Shown piece after piece: positions 33,534 through 42,022 of a stretch of DNA of 64,000 bases. Source of the stretch: Ramlibacter aurantiacus (lineage in GTDB: Bacteria > Pseudomonadota > Gammaproteobacteria > Burkholderiales > Burkholderiaceae_C); the NCBI RefSeq assembly GCF_016722895.1, contig NZ_JAEQNA010000001.1, positions 1,426,001-1,490,000 of the forward strand. The letters run 5' to 3'. Numbering within the stretch: the stretch's first letter is position 1; every line of letters begins with the position of its first letter. The translations under genes were made by a program, and so were the position numbers. Under the pieces are notes generated by a model that did no database searches, was not told the DNA's origin, and saw only the letters and a list, made by a program, of their open reading frames with translations.

Positions 33534-34508
33534 ATGAAGCAGCTTCGGGCACGCGTGCGTGCCATCGCCACCCTGGCCCTGTGCGCCGTCGCGCTGGCGG
33601 CCCATGCGCAGCAGAACTACCCCGCCAAGCCCGTGCGCATCGTCGTGCCCTATGCCACCGGCGGCGGCTCCGACATCCTGGCGCGGCAGATCGCCACCGG
33701 CCTGCAGGGCCTGTGGGGACAGGGCGTCGCCGTCGAGAACAAGGCGGGCGCGTCCGGCAACATCGGTACGCAGGACGTGGTGCGCGCGGCCGGGGACGGC
33801 TACACGCTGCTGCTGCAAAACAGCACCATGTCGAGCAACCTGGGCGTGTACGGCAAGCTGCCCTACGACCCGGCCAAGGACCTCACGCCCATCATGGTGC
33901 TGGGAGTCACGCCGATCGCGTTGGCCGCGCATCCTTCGCTCAACGTGAGCGACGTCAAGGGATTGGCCGCCCTGGCGAAGTCCAAGCCCAGGACCCTCAG
34001 CTACGGCAACTGCGGCATCGGCACGCCCCAGCACTTCGTGATGGAACTGGTCAAGCAGAAGACCGGCGTCGACGCCACGCCCGTGGGCTACAAGGGCTGC
34101 TCGCCCGCGGTGACCGACGTGCTCGGCGGCCAGGTACCGCTGGCCATCGTGAGCGCCAACCTGCTGGCGCCGCACGCCAAGAGCGGCAAGCTCAAGGTGC
34201 TGGGGGTGTCCTCGGCAACGCGCTACAGCCTGCTGCCCGACACCCCCACGTTCGAGGAGCAGGGCCTCAAGCCCTTCGACTTCAACATCTGGTATGCCCT
34301 GATGGGCCCGGCCAACCTGCCGCCCGCCGTGGTGAGCAAGATCGCCGCCGACGTGGGCAAGGTGCTGCAGGACCCGCGGGTCAAGGAGAACCTGGCCACC
34401 GCCGGCGTCGAGCCGCTCTCGGGCGACGCCGCCGCCCTGAACAAGCTGATCCGCGAGGACAACCAGCGCTACGTCGACCTGGCCAAGAGCGCCAACATCA
34501 AGGAGTGA
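33534..34508 (+). CDS. Bug/TctC-family periplasmic binding protein
   Basis: A 324-residue receptor with a Sec signal (1-25, AHA-QQ). It then shows YPAKPVRIVVPYATGGGSDILARQIA, VENKAGASGNIGTQDV, GYKGCSPAVTDVLGGQVPLA and PDTPTFEEQG. Where most Bugs have G-T or A-A around the pocket, this one has two cysteines (NCGIGTP and KGCSP). It forms a two-gene unit with the class II aldolase 5 bases downstream, which suggests import and cleavage or decarboxylation of one substrate. Confidence 0.92.
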   Translation: MKQLRARVRAIATLALCAVALAAHAQQNYPAKPVRIVVPYATGGGSDILARQIATGLQGLWGQGVAVENKAGASGNIGTQDVVRAAGDGYTLLLQNSTMSSNLGVYGKLPYDPAKDLTPIMVLGVTPIALAAHPSLNVSDVKGLAALAKSKPRTLSYGNCGIGTPQHFVMELVKQKTGVDATPVGYKGCSPAVTDVLGGQVPLAIVSANLLAPHAKSGKLKVLGVSSATRYSLLPDTPTFEEQGLKPFDFNIWYALMGPANLPPAVVSKIAADVGKVLQDPRVKENLATAGVEPLSGDAAALNKLIREDNQRYVDLAKSANIKE

Positions 34509-34513
34509 TCCAC

Positions 34514-35230
34514 ATGACCGACCACCCGCTGCTGGACGCCGAGTCGGTGGCCCGGCTCGTGCAGGCCAACCACATCCTGTTCGCTCAGGGCGTGGTGGAT
34601 GGGCTGGGACACGTGAGCGTGCGCCACCCGAGCCGGCCCGAGCGGTTCCTGCTGTCGTGCAATCGCGCGCCGGCCATGGTGCGCCCCGAGGACATCGTGT
34701 GCTACGACTTCGACGGCAACGCCGTCACGCCCGATGCGCCGCGGCCGTATCTCGAACGCTTCATTCACGCCGAGATCTTCCGCGCGCGGCCGGACGTGAT
34801 GTCGGTGGTGCACAGCCACTCGCCCAACGTCATTCCCTTCGGCGCCACCCGCCAGCGCCTGCGGCCGATCTTCCACATGGCCGGCTTCCTGGGCGAGGGC
34901 ACGGCGCACTACGACATGCGCGATGCGGCCGGCGACACCGACCTGCTGGTGCGCAACCCCGAGCTCGGCCGCTCGCTGGCCGAGGCGCTGGGCGGCTGCA
35001 CCTGCGTGCTGATGCGGGGGCACGGCTCGACCACCGTGGGCACATCCGTCGAGCAGGCGGTGTACCGCGCGATCTACGCCGAGGTGAACGCCCGGCTGCA
35101 GTCGCAGGCGATGGGCATGGGCGAGGTGACCTATCTCACGCCGCGCGAGGCGCAGCTGGCGGCCGAGGCCAACGATTCGCAGATCCAGCGCTCGTGGGAC
35201 CTCTGGTGCCGCTCGGTGCAGAAAGCCTGA
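34514..35230 (+). CDS. Class II aldolase/adducin family protein
   Basis: A 238-residue zinc aldolase-fold enzyme. Metal and catalytic residues are in FIHAEIFRARPDVMSVVHSHS (E of HAEIF, the H-S-H pair) and VLMRGHGSTTVGTS (third histidine). The family contains fuculose- and ribulose-phosphate aldolases and also decarboxylases for oxidised aromatic or dihydroxy acids. The Bug gene in the same operon and absence of any sugar kinase favour an organic-acid substrate. The longer in-frame frame upstream overlaps the Bug gene and was ignored; the chosen ATG follows AAGGAGTGATCCAC. Confidence 0.88.
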   Translation: MTDHPLLDAESVARLVQANHILFAQGVVDGLGHVSVRHPSRPERFLLSCNRAPAMVRPEDIVCYDFDGNAVTPDAPRPYLERFIHAEIFRARPDVMSVVHSHSPNVIPFGATRQRLRPIFHMAGFLGEGTAHYDMRDAAGDTDLLVRNPELGRSLAEALGGCTCVLMRGHGSTTVGTSVEQAVYRAIYAEVNARLQSQAMGMGEVTYLTPREAQLAAEANDSQIQRSWDLWCRSVQKA

Positions 35231-35412
35231 AAGGCGCGTCCGCGCACGCCGGGGTCCGATCGCGATGACCGCGGCGACCGCGCGATCCGCTTCAACAAAG
35301 GCTTGTTACAACTTCACTGCGCGCCGCATGGGCGCGGTGCTAGTGTGGCCCGCGTGCCGCCAGCCCCGCTTCGCGGGCGCGGCCTTCGTTCCGTCGTCGA
35401 GAGGGGATCGCG

Positions 35413-36498
35413 ATGCAAGCCAAGTCGTATGCGAAGCGCGGGTGGTTGGTGATCCTGGCCCTGCTCGGCGGGGCGGCGGCGGCCAACACGCTGACCCAGA
35501 ACGTCTCGTGGACCATCGACCGGGCCCAGACCAGCACCAAGCTGCGGATCGTCGCCTACGGTGATTCGATCTACGCCGGCTACAACGGCTCGGTCTACAG
35601 CGTCGCCAAGTACGCGGCGCCCACGGTCGATGCGGAGTACCTCTCGGCGCTGTGGAAAGCCGACATCGAGAGCGTGCGCCGCACCAAGTCCGGGGCGGTG
35701 GCCGAGGACATCTACCGCAACAAGATCGTGGCCGAGCGGTCGCACATGCAGGCCAGCAACACCCGGGTGGTGACCTTCGAGATGTGCGGCAACGACGGCC
35801 TGCAGGCACGCACCGCGTTCAAGCGCCAGACCGGCACCTGCAACTACGCGGGGCTGGAGGCGGCGGTCGCCAGTTGCCAGACCTACGTCGCCGCGGCGAT
35901 GGACTTCATCAACGCCAACGCCTATCCCGGTACCCAGCTGAAGATCGTGAGCAACCTGTACTACCCGGGCTACGCCGCCGACAACGTGCAAAGCTCCTGC
36001 ACCGACCCGACCAGCGGAACCCGGGTCAACGTGCAGGACGTGCTGTTGCCGCGCGTCGCGCGGATGAACTGGTCGATGTGCGAACTCGCGCGGCTGAAGG
36101 GCTTCCGCTGCACCGACAGCTTCGCGCAGTACATGGGCGCGGACTACGACAGCAACGGCGACGGCGTGGTCGATTCGGACGCGCTGCGCTACCTGCCGGG
36201 CGAAACCGAGGCGGCCTACGTGAGCCGCATCACCACCACCCTGCGCGCGACCATCCGCGATGCCAATGCGCACTTCGCCACCGCCAGCAGCAGCTACGAC
36301 TACATCCAATCCGACGACACGCACCCGACCTACACCGGCGGCACGGTCAGCTCCGGGCTGTTCGGCAGCACGACCGGGTCGGGCGCGCCGCGCTACACCT
36401 CCTTCACCGACGGCAAGAGCCCGATCTGGAACCGCTACGGCCATGAGCGCATGGGCTGGGGCCTGTCCACGGCGCCGCCCGTGCCGCCGGCACCCTGA
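35413..36498 (+). CDS. Secreted SGNH/GDSL-type hydrolase with calcium-loop motif
   Basis: A 361-residue protein with a signal peptide (1-24). SGNH blocks: AYGDSIYAG (S52), MCGND (G127, N128) and SDDTHPT (D302, H305), enough for an active esterase. Between blocks III and V lies DYDSNGDGVVDSD (245-257), an EF-hand/dockerin-like calcium loop that is unusual for this family. Six cysteines could form disulfides. It begins a plus-strand group with the proline-rich protein and the Lnt-like enzyme, which hints at an envelope role such as acyl or acetyl removal. The ligand is unknown. Confidence 0.82.
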   Translation: MQAKSYAKRGWLVILALLGGAAAANTLTQNVSWTIDRAQTSTKLRIVAYGDSIYAGYNGSVYSVAKYAAPTVDAEYLSALWKADIESVRRTKSGAVAEDIYRNKIVAERSHMQASNTRVVTFEMCGNDGLQARTAFKRQTGTCNYAGLEAAVASCQTYVAAAMDFINANAYPGTQLKIVSNLYYPGYAADNVQSSCTDPTSGTRVNVQDVLLPRVARMNWSMCELARLKGFRCTDSFAQYMGADYDSNGDGVVDSDALRYLPGETEAAYVSRITTTLRATIRDANAHFATASSSYDYIQSDDTHPTYTGGTVSSGLFGSTTGSGAPRYTSFTDGKSPIWNRYGHERMGWGLSTAPPVPPAP

Positions 36499-36527
36499 CC
36501 GCGCTGCGCACACCGGGAGCAGCGGCC

Positions 36528-37259
36528 ATGCACGAGCCCACCCGAGCCGGACGACGCAGCTCGAACGACCAGTCGCCCGCGAGCGGCGGCTGGGGCCCCT
36601 CGCGCCTCCTGCTCGGCGTCGCGGGGGCCACGCTGGCGGGCGCCGTCGCCTGGGCCGTGCTGGCGCCTCCAGGGGCGCCGGTGCAGCCCGCTTCGGCTCC
36701 CGGACCCCGCGCCGCTGCCTCGATCGATCCGGCTCCCGCGAATCCGCCGCTGGCAGCCACGGCCACGGAATCGCCGGCGGCGCCGCAAGCCGCCCTCCCG
36801 GCGCGGGTCGCCACCCGGCCGGCCGTCGAGCCGCCGAAGATCCCGCGCACGCGCGACCCGAACGGGGACCTCACGCCCGACCTGTCCGACTACATCAACG
36901 AAGGTGAGCGACCGACCATGGCCCAGGTGATCGAGCGGCTGCACCAGGTCGGCATCCACGGCGGCCTGGGTGCCTTCTCGCCGCCGGGTACGCGCCCGCC
37001 GCTGGTGGGCATCGCGGTGCCCGAGGATTTCGAGTTGCCTGAGGGCTATGTGCGCCACCACCAGGCCACCGACGATGGCCAGCCCATCGAGCCGATCCTG
37101 ATGTTCGCGCCGGGCCGCAGCTTCGTCGATGCGTCGGGTCGGCCGGTGGACATCCCGGCCGATCGCGTCGTGCCGCCCGAGCTGGCGCCGCCCGGGCTGC
37201 CGATCCGGCGCATCGCGATCCCCGCGCCCGCCGACGCGGCGGGCAGGCGAGGCGGCTGA
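36528..37259 (+). CDS. Proline/alanine-rich membrane-anchored protein of unknown function
   Basis: A 243-residue protein: cytoplasmic N-terminus (1-25), one membrane helix (LLLGVAGATLAGAVAWAVLAP, about 27-47), a low-complexity Pro/Ala linker (about 48-105), and a compact C-terminal region (DLSDYINEGERPTMAQVIERLHQVGIHGGLGAF...). No family is recognised. The helix plus linker would place the C-terminal region in the periplasm. It lies between the SGNH gene (29 bases) and the Lnt-like gene (8 bases) and is presumably cotranscribed. Confidence 0.7.
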   Translation: MHEPTRAGRRSSNDQSPASGGWGPSRLLLGVAGATLAGAVAWAVLAPPGAPVQPASAPGPRAAASIDPAPANPPLAATATESPAAPQAALPARVATRPAVEPPKIPRTRDPNGDLTPDLSDYINEGERPTMAQVIERLHQVGIHGGLGAFSPPGTRPPLVGIAVPEDFELPEGYVRHHQATDDGQPIEPILMFAPGRSFVDASGRPVDIPADRVVPPELAPPGLPIRRIAIPAPADAAGRRGG

Positions 37260-37267
37260 CCGGCGCG

Positions 37268-39715
37268 ATGGGCGGACCCCGGCTGCGCGATCGCCCGTGG
37301 GCCGGCATCGTCGCGAGCGCGCTGCTGTGCGCCCTGTACGCCCACGGCGGCGCGGCGTGGCTGCTCGGCTTCGTCGCCTTCGTGCCCTGGCTGCGCACGC
37401 TGGACACGTCGCGATCGCTGCCTCGCGCGTTGCTCGGGGCCTGGGCCCTGTCGGTCGGCTACACCGCCGCCGTCCTGGGATGGTTCGCCAGCGCGATCAG
37501 CGGCTACCTGCAGGTCGGCACGGCCACCGGGTGGGCGGTGCTGCTGCTGGGGGCGCCCCTGCTGCAGCCGCAGTTCCTGGCGTTCGCGCTGGTGCGGCAC
37601 CTGGTGGGCCGGCGGCATGGCGCGGTGCTGCGCGCCTTCGCGGCTGTCGCGGCGTGGATCGCGACCGAGGCCTTCGTGCCACGCCTGCTGGGCGACACCT
37701 TCGGCATCGGCCTGTATCCCTCGCGCCTGTTCCGGCAGGCCGCGGACCTCGGCGGCGTGGCCGGCCTGACGGCGGTGCTGCTGCTGGTGAACGAGGCGCT
37801 GGCGTGTGCCCTCGCCCGTCGCCGCCTGGGCTGGCGTGCGCTGGCGACGCCGCTGGCAGGGGCCGCGCTCGGCCCGCTGCTGCTGGCCGGCCATGGCCTG
37901 TCGGCCCTGGCGGACCCACCGCCCACCGGCCCGCTGCTTCGGGTGGCGCTGGTGCAGTCGAACATCGTGGACTACGAGCGCCTGCGCCGGGAGCGGGGGG
38001 CCGCGGCGGTCGTGCACGAGGTGCTCGACACCCACGGCGCGATGTCCTGGGACGCCGTCGAGCGGCAGCGGGCGGACGCCGTGCTCTGGTCCGAGACGGT
38101 GTACCCCACGACCTTCGGCCGCCCCAAGAGCGAAGCCGGCGCGGAACTCGACCGCGAGATCCTCGGGATGGTGGAGGCGGCCGGGGTGCCGTTCGTGTTC
38201 GGCACCTACGAGCGCGATGCCGCCGGCGAGTACAACGCCGCCGCCTTCGTCGCGCCCGGCGCGGGCCTGGTCGGCTTCTATCGCAAGAGCCGGCCGTTCC
38301 CCTTGACCGAGTACGTGCCGCCCTGGCTCGATGGGCCGCTGCTTCGGCGCTGGCTGCCGTGGGCCGGCACCTGGCAGCCGGGCACCGGCGCACGCGTGCT
38401 GCCGCTGCGCTTGCGGGGCGGTCGCGAGGTCCCGGTGCTGCCGATGATCTGCCTGGACGACATGGACACCGGCCTGGCCGTGGCGGGCGCCCGGCTCGGA
38501 GCGCAGGCCATCCTCACGCTCTCCAACGACTCGTGGTTCACCCACGCGCCACAAGGGGCGCGGCTGCACCTCGCAGCGGCCGCCTTCCGCAGCATCGAAA
38601 CCCGCCTGCCCCAGTTCCGCGTGACCACCAACGGCTACAGCGCGGTGATCCACCCGGACGGCAGCGTGCTCGCGGCCGCCGCCATGGGCGAACGCTCGCT
38701 GGTGGTCGGCGAGCTGCCGGTGCATGCAGCACCCCCGACGCTGCTGCTCGCGTGGGGCGACTGGCTCGGGCCTGCCGCCGCGCTGTTCCTGCTGCTGCTG
38801 GCCGCGGCTTCGCTCCTGCGCCGGTGGCCTGGGCCGGCGGGCGCGGGCTCGACCGCACGCGCCCACGCGCCGGTGTCCGTGCCGCGCCGGGTGGCCGTGC
38901 TGCCGCCGGCGGCGCGCCTGGCGGCCGGGCTGCTGCGGGGGTTCGCGCGCCTGGGCCTGCTCGGCATGGCCGCGGCGCTGTTGCTGGGCGACGCTGGCTG
39001 GCAGGGGCGCACCCTGGCCACCCTGCAGACCTTCACCCTCGTCTTCCTGGCACCGGAACTCGCCGCCTGGCTCGTGCTCCGCGCCTACACGGCGAATGCC
39101 GCGATCGAGCACGGCGTGCTGGTGCTGGCCCGCGGCCGCCACCGCCTCGACTTGCGGCTGGCCGACATCGCCGCGGCCGAGGCCTGGCGCGTGCCGCTCC
39201 CGCGCCCCGGCACCTGGCTGAGGCTGCGTTCCGGGCAGCGGTGGCCCTTCGGCCTGGCCCTGGCGGACACCCGCGCGCTCGCCACGGCACTGGGGATCCC
39301 TGGCCCGCCCGATGAGCCGGCCTCGCGCTTGTCGGCCTACGCCGGCACCTGGGCCGCCATCCGCCGGGCGGGACGGCTCGCCCACCCGATGGCCCGGTTC
39401 GTCGGGTGGCCGATGCTGCTGGCGATCCCGGCCTTCCGGCTGCACCAGCACATCCTGTACGGCAGCGGCCTGGGCGAATACCACGAGGCCGGGTTGCAAG
39501 CGTACGTAACCGGGTTCCTGGTCTGGTGGGCTGCATGGATCGTGGGCATGGTGCTGTACGCGGCGGTGCTGCGAACGCTCATCGAAGCCGGCACCTTCGC
39601 GGCGGCCGTGTGGCAACCCGTCGCGGCCCTGGACGTGCGGCGCTGGGTCGAACGGATCGGGCTGCTCGCCTTCTACCTGGGACCGCCTGCGTGGCTGCTG
39701 CTGCTGACGGCATGA
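37268..39715 (+). CDS. Apolipoprotein N-acyltransferase-like protein with extra C-terminal membrane domain
   Basis: An 815-residue membrane protein. Residues 1-215 hold about six helices, 222-485 a nitrilase-fold domain, then a helix (about 493-517), the layout of Lnt. The Glu-Lys-Cys triad is complete: E276 (WSETVYP), K340 (FYRKSRPFPLTEYVP) and C395 (MICLDD). Normal Lnt has about 500-550 residues; here some 290 follow, with four or more further helices and a short soluble PH-like stretch (EHGVLVLARGRHRLDLRLADIAAAEAW). Lnt adds the third acyl chain to lipoproteins, but this divergent fusion may acylate something else. Genomes of this group normally carry a separate lnt, which I cannot see. 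Confidence 0.82.
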   Translation: MGGPRLRDRPWAGIVASALLCALYAHGGAAWLLGFVAFVPWLRTLDTSRSLPRALLGAWALSVGYTAAVLGWFASAISGYLQVGTATGWAVLLLGAPLLQPQFLAFALVRHLVGRRHGAVLRAFAAVAAWIATEAFVPRLLGDTFGIGLYPSRLFRQAADLGGVAGLTAVLLLVNEALACALARRRLGWRALATPLAGAALGPLLLAGHGLSALADPPPTGPLLRVALVQSNIVDYERLRRERGAAAVVHEVLDTHGAMSWDAVERQRADAVLWSETVYPTTFGRPKSEAGAELDREILGMVEAAGVPFVFGTYERDAAGEYNAAAFVAPGAGLVGFYRKSRPFPLTEYVPPWLDGPLLRRWLPWAGTWQPGTGARVLPLRLRGGREVPVLPMICLDDMDTGLAVAGARLGAQAILTLSNDSWFTHAPQGARLHLAAAAFRSIETRLPQFRVTTNGYSAVIHPDGSVLAAAAMGERSLVVGELPVHAAPPTLLLAWGDWLGPAAALFLLLLAAASLLRRWPGPAGAGSTARAHAPVSVPRRVAVLPPAARLAAGLLRGFARLGLLGMAAALLLGDAGWQGRTLATLQTFTLVFLAPELAAWLVLRAYTANAAIEHGVLVLARGRHRLDLRLADIAAAEAWRVPLPRPGTWLRLRSGQRWPFGLALADTRALATALGIPGPPDEPASRLSAYAGTWAAIRRAGRLAHPMARFVGWPMLLAIPAFRLHQHILYGSGLGEYHEAGLQAYVTGFLVWWAAWIVGMVLYAAVLRTLIEAGTFAAAVWQPVAALDVRRWVERIGLLAFYLGPPAWLLLLTA

Positions 39716-39770
39716 GCCGTCTTCGAGGCGGCCGGCTCGGGACAAGCCCAGGGCAACCGGTGGATGGCAC

Positions 39771-40544
39771 TCACAGCCGCGCCCTCACCCACTCCTGTGT
39801 CCGGCGCATCGCCGGCAGGTAGGCCGCGACCATCTCGCCCGTGGTCATGCGTTCCGCGCGGGTCGAGATCGTCAAAGCCGCGACGGTCTGGCCGGATGCA
39901 TCGCCCAGCGGCACCGCGATCGAGCGCACGCCCAACTCGATCTCCTCGTCGCAAGCGGCCCAACCCCTTGCGCGGCATTCCTGCAGCCCTTGCATCAGGC
40001 CGCGCAGGTCCGTCACCGTGCGCGGGGTGAACGCCTCGCGCTGCGTCGACGCCAGCAGCTTGCGCGCCTGCGCGCCCGGCAGGTCCGCGAGCAGCACGCG
40101 CCCCGCCGCCGAGCAGTGCAGCGGCAGCCGGGAGCCCACGCCGAGCCCGACCCGGAAGGTGCGCCGGGCCGTGGATCGGGCCGCGATCACCACGGCCCCC
40201 TCGTGCAGCACCGCCAGCGAGGCCGAGTCGCGGCTGCGCTCGCTCAGGCTGTCCAGGGCAGGCTGCACCAGGCGCGGCAGGCGGGTCGAGGCGGCGTAGG
40301 CGTAGCTGATGCGCAGCGCCCCGTGGCCCAGCCAGAAATGCTTGCCGTCGGTCTGCATGTAGCCCAGCTCGCACAAGGTCAGCAGGCAGCGCCGCGCCGC
40401 CGCCAGGCTCACGTCGATGCGGCGGGCGGCCTCGGTGATGGTCATGCGGGTATGCGCCGAATCGAACGCCTCCAGCAACCTCAGCCCCTTGGCGAGCCCG
40501 GCGATGCGGTCCTTGTTGCGCGGCGGTTGGGTGGCGGCGGGCAT
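39771..40544 (-). CDS. IclR-family transcription regulator
   Basis: A 257-residue regulator. The winged HTH (about 12-70) includes MTITEAARRIDVSLAAARRCLLTLCELGYM; the effector domain follows with HEGAVVIAARS, LPLHCSAAGRVLLADL, ARGWAACDEEIELGVRSIAVPL and AALTISTRAERM. IclR proteins of this type (PcaR/PobR-like) control aromatic catabolic genes. It is divergent from the Rieske alpha gene, and a 15-base palindrome sits just before its own start. The start MPAATQPPRNKDR was chosen because the upstream frame runs through that palindrome into the neighbouring gene. Confidence 0.9.
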   Translation of the reverse strand: MPAATQPPRNKDRIAGLAKGLRLLEAFDSAHTRMTITEAARRIDVSLAAARRCLLTLCELGYMQTDGKHFWLGHGALRISYAYAASTRLPRLVQPALDSLSERSRDSASLAVLHEGAVVIAARSTARRTFRVGLGVGSRLPLHCSAAGRVLLADLPGAQARKLLASTQREAFTPRTVTDLRGLMQGLQECRARGWAACDEEIELGVRSIAVPLGDASGQTVAALTISTRAERMTTGEMVAAYLPAMRRTQEWVRARL

Positions 40545-40553
40545 GCGCGAATT

Positions 40554-40568
40554 CTGCGCTATGCGCAG
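40554..40568. promoter_or_regulatory. IclR-type operator palindrome
   Basis: CTGCGC-TAT-GCGCAG, a perfect 15-base inverted repeat 10 bases upstream of the iclR-type start and 44 bases before the divergent Rieske gene. Size and form suit IclR-family sites, so it may give autoregulation and control of the oxygenase together. Confidence 0.6.
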
Positions 40569-40611
40569 GACGGCATTGCCGCCAGGCCCCTCGCGGGACA
40601 GACTCCCCCCG

Positions 40612-41883
40612 ATGAACACCCCCGTCCTCGACGCGACCCCGGCAGCCGCAGCCGCCCACCGCAGCTGGCCCGCCGAAGGCTTCACCCGCGCGCCCTACTG
40701 GGCCTACCGCGACCCGGCCCTCTATGCGCTGGAGCAGGAGCGCATCTTTCGTGGGCCGCACTGGCACTACCTGGGCCTGGAGGCCGAAGTGCCCGAACGC
40801 GGCTCGTACAAGGGCACCTTCATCGGCGAGCTGCCGGTGATCCTGACCCGCTCCGAAGACGGCTCGGTCGCGGCGGTGCTCAATCGTTGCGCGCACCGGG
40901 GCAACCTGGTGGTCCGCGAACCCTTCGGCAAGACGCAGAAGCTGCACTGCGTCTACCACTCCTGGACGTTCAGCCTCAAGGGTGACCTGCTGTCGGTGGC
41001 GTTCCGCAACGGCCTGCGCGGCGAGGGCGGACTGCCCAAGGACTTCAGCATGGCCGAGCACGGCCTCAGGAAGCTGCGGGTGGCCACGATCTGCGGCTTC
41101 GTGTTCGCGACCTTCAGCGACGACACCCCGCCGCTGGAGGAGTGGCTGGGCGAGGTGGCCGACGGCATCCGGCGCGTGTGCCGCGACAAGCCGCTGAAGG
41201 TGCTGGGCTACGACACGCAGCGCATCCACGCCAACTGGAAGCTCTATCACGAGAACCCGCGCGACTCGTACCACGCCAACATCCTGCACACCTTCTACGG
41301 CACCTTCGGCCTGTCGCGCCAGTCGCAGGAGTCGGGCATGGTGCTGGACGCGAGCGGTCGGCACGTCTACTTCTACACCAAGGCCGGCACCGAGAAGGAC
41401 TCGGCCGACTACCAGCAGACGGCCGCCGCGCTGCGATCGCACAACGCCGGGCTGGCGCTGGAGGACACCAGCATCCTGAAGTGGCGCGACGAGATCGGCG
41501 ATGGCGTGAGCATCCAGATCCTCACCACCTACCCGTCCTTCGTGCTGCACCAGATCGCCAACAGCCTGGCCACGCGCCAGCTGGTGCCGCGCGGACCCGA
41601 CGAGTGCGACCTGGTCTGGACCTACTTCGGCTTCGCGGACGACGACGAGGAGACCACCCGCATGCGCCTGGCGCAGATGAACCTGGTGGGCTCGGCCGGC
41701 ATGGTGTCGGTGGAGGACGCGGCGGTGTGCGAAATGATGATGCGCGCCATCGGCGACGGCGCCACCGGCGAATCCTTCATCGAGATGGGCGGGCGCGAAC
41801 TGGACGGCGGCGGCAACACCAAGCTGTCGGAGCGCGCGATCCGCAACTTCTGGCACGCCTACCGCCAGGACATGAGGATCTGA
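40612..41883 (+). CDS. Aromatic-ring-hydroxylating dioxygenase, alpha subunit (salicylate 5-hydroxylase-like)
   Basis: A 423-residue Rieske oxygenase large subunit. Cluster ligands C93/H95 (CAHRG) and C113/H116 (CVYHSW); mononuclear iron motif ENPRDSYHANILH with D218, H221 and H226. The overall layout resembles NagG/anthranilate-type hydroxylases. Together with the small beta-subunit gene 139 bases downstream it makes a two-part terminal oxygenase; the reductase and ferredoxin are not in the window. Salicylate to gentisate is one possible reaction, not proven. The stop codon is the first triplet of a dispersed repeat. Confidence 0.88.
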   Translation: MNTPVLDATPAAAAAHRSWPAEGFTRAPYWAYRDPALYALEQERIFRGPHWHYLGLEAEVPERGSYKGTFIGELPVILTRSEDGSVAAVLNRCAHRGNLVVREPFGKTQKLHCVYHSWTFSLKGDLLSVAFRNGLRGEGGLPKDFSMAEHGLRKLRVATICGFVFATFSDDTPPLEEWLGEVADGIRRVCRDKPLKVLGYDTQRIHANWKLYHENPRDSYHANILHTFYGTFGLSRQSQESGMVLDASGRHVYFYTKAGTEKDSADYQQTAAALRSHNAGLALEDTSILKWRDEIGDGVSIQILTTYPSFVLHQIANSLATRQLVPRGPDECDLVWTYFGFADDDEETTRMRLAQMNLVGSAGMVSVEDAAVCEMMMRAIGDGATGESFIEMGGRELDGGGNTKLSERAIRNFWHAYRQDMRI

Positions 41884-41970
41884 CCCCCCCGAAGCGCCTT
41901 CGGCGCCTCCCCCCCAGGAGGCGCCACCGGTGGCCCGGCAAAGCCGGTTCCACGGTGGCCCTGGAATTGG
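41881..41970 (+). repeat. Stop-codon-anchored dispersed repeat, full copy
   Basis: Starts with the Rieske-alpha TGA as TGACCCCCCCGAAGCG, then CTTCGGCGCCTCCCCCC, then GGCCCGGCAAAGCCGGTTCC and CTGGAATTGG. It matches the minus-strand copy at 31219-31312 over its whole length with scattered changes. It separates the alpha and beta subunit genes of one oxygenase. Confidence 0.75.
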
Positions 41971-42022
41971 CCGCCTAGCTCGAGCCGTTCAAGCGACCCG
42001 AAGTCGATGGAGAACTGAAACG

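Noticed and set aside
35231..35412. Promoter with TTGTTA and TAGTGT before the SGNH gene
   Set aside because: The two hexamers are over 30 bases apart, so they cannot form one sigma-70 promoter; no better pair was found in this 180-base gap.
37046..39745. Minus-strand frame of 899 codons opposite the Lnt-like gene
   Set aside because: The plus frame has an intact catalytic triad and membrane pattern; the minus frame is low-complexity Q/R/G/A sequence.
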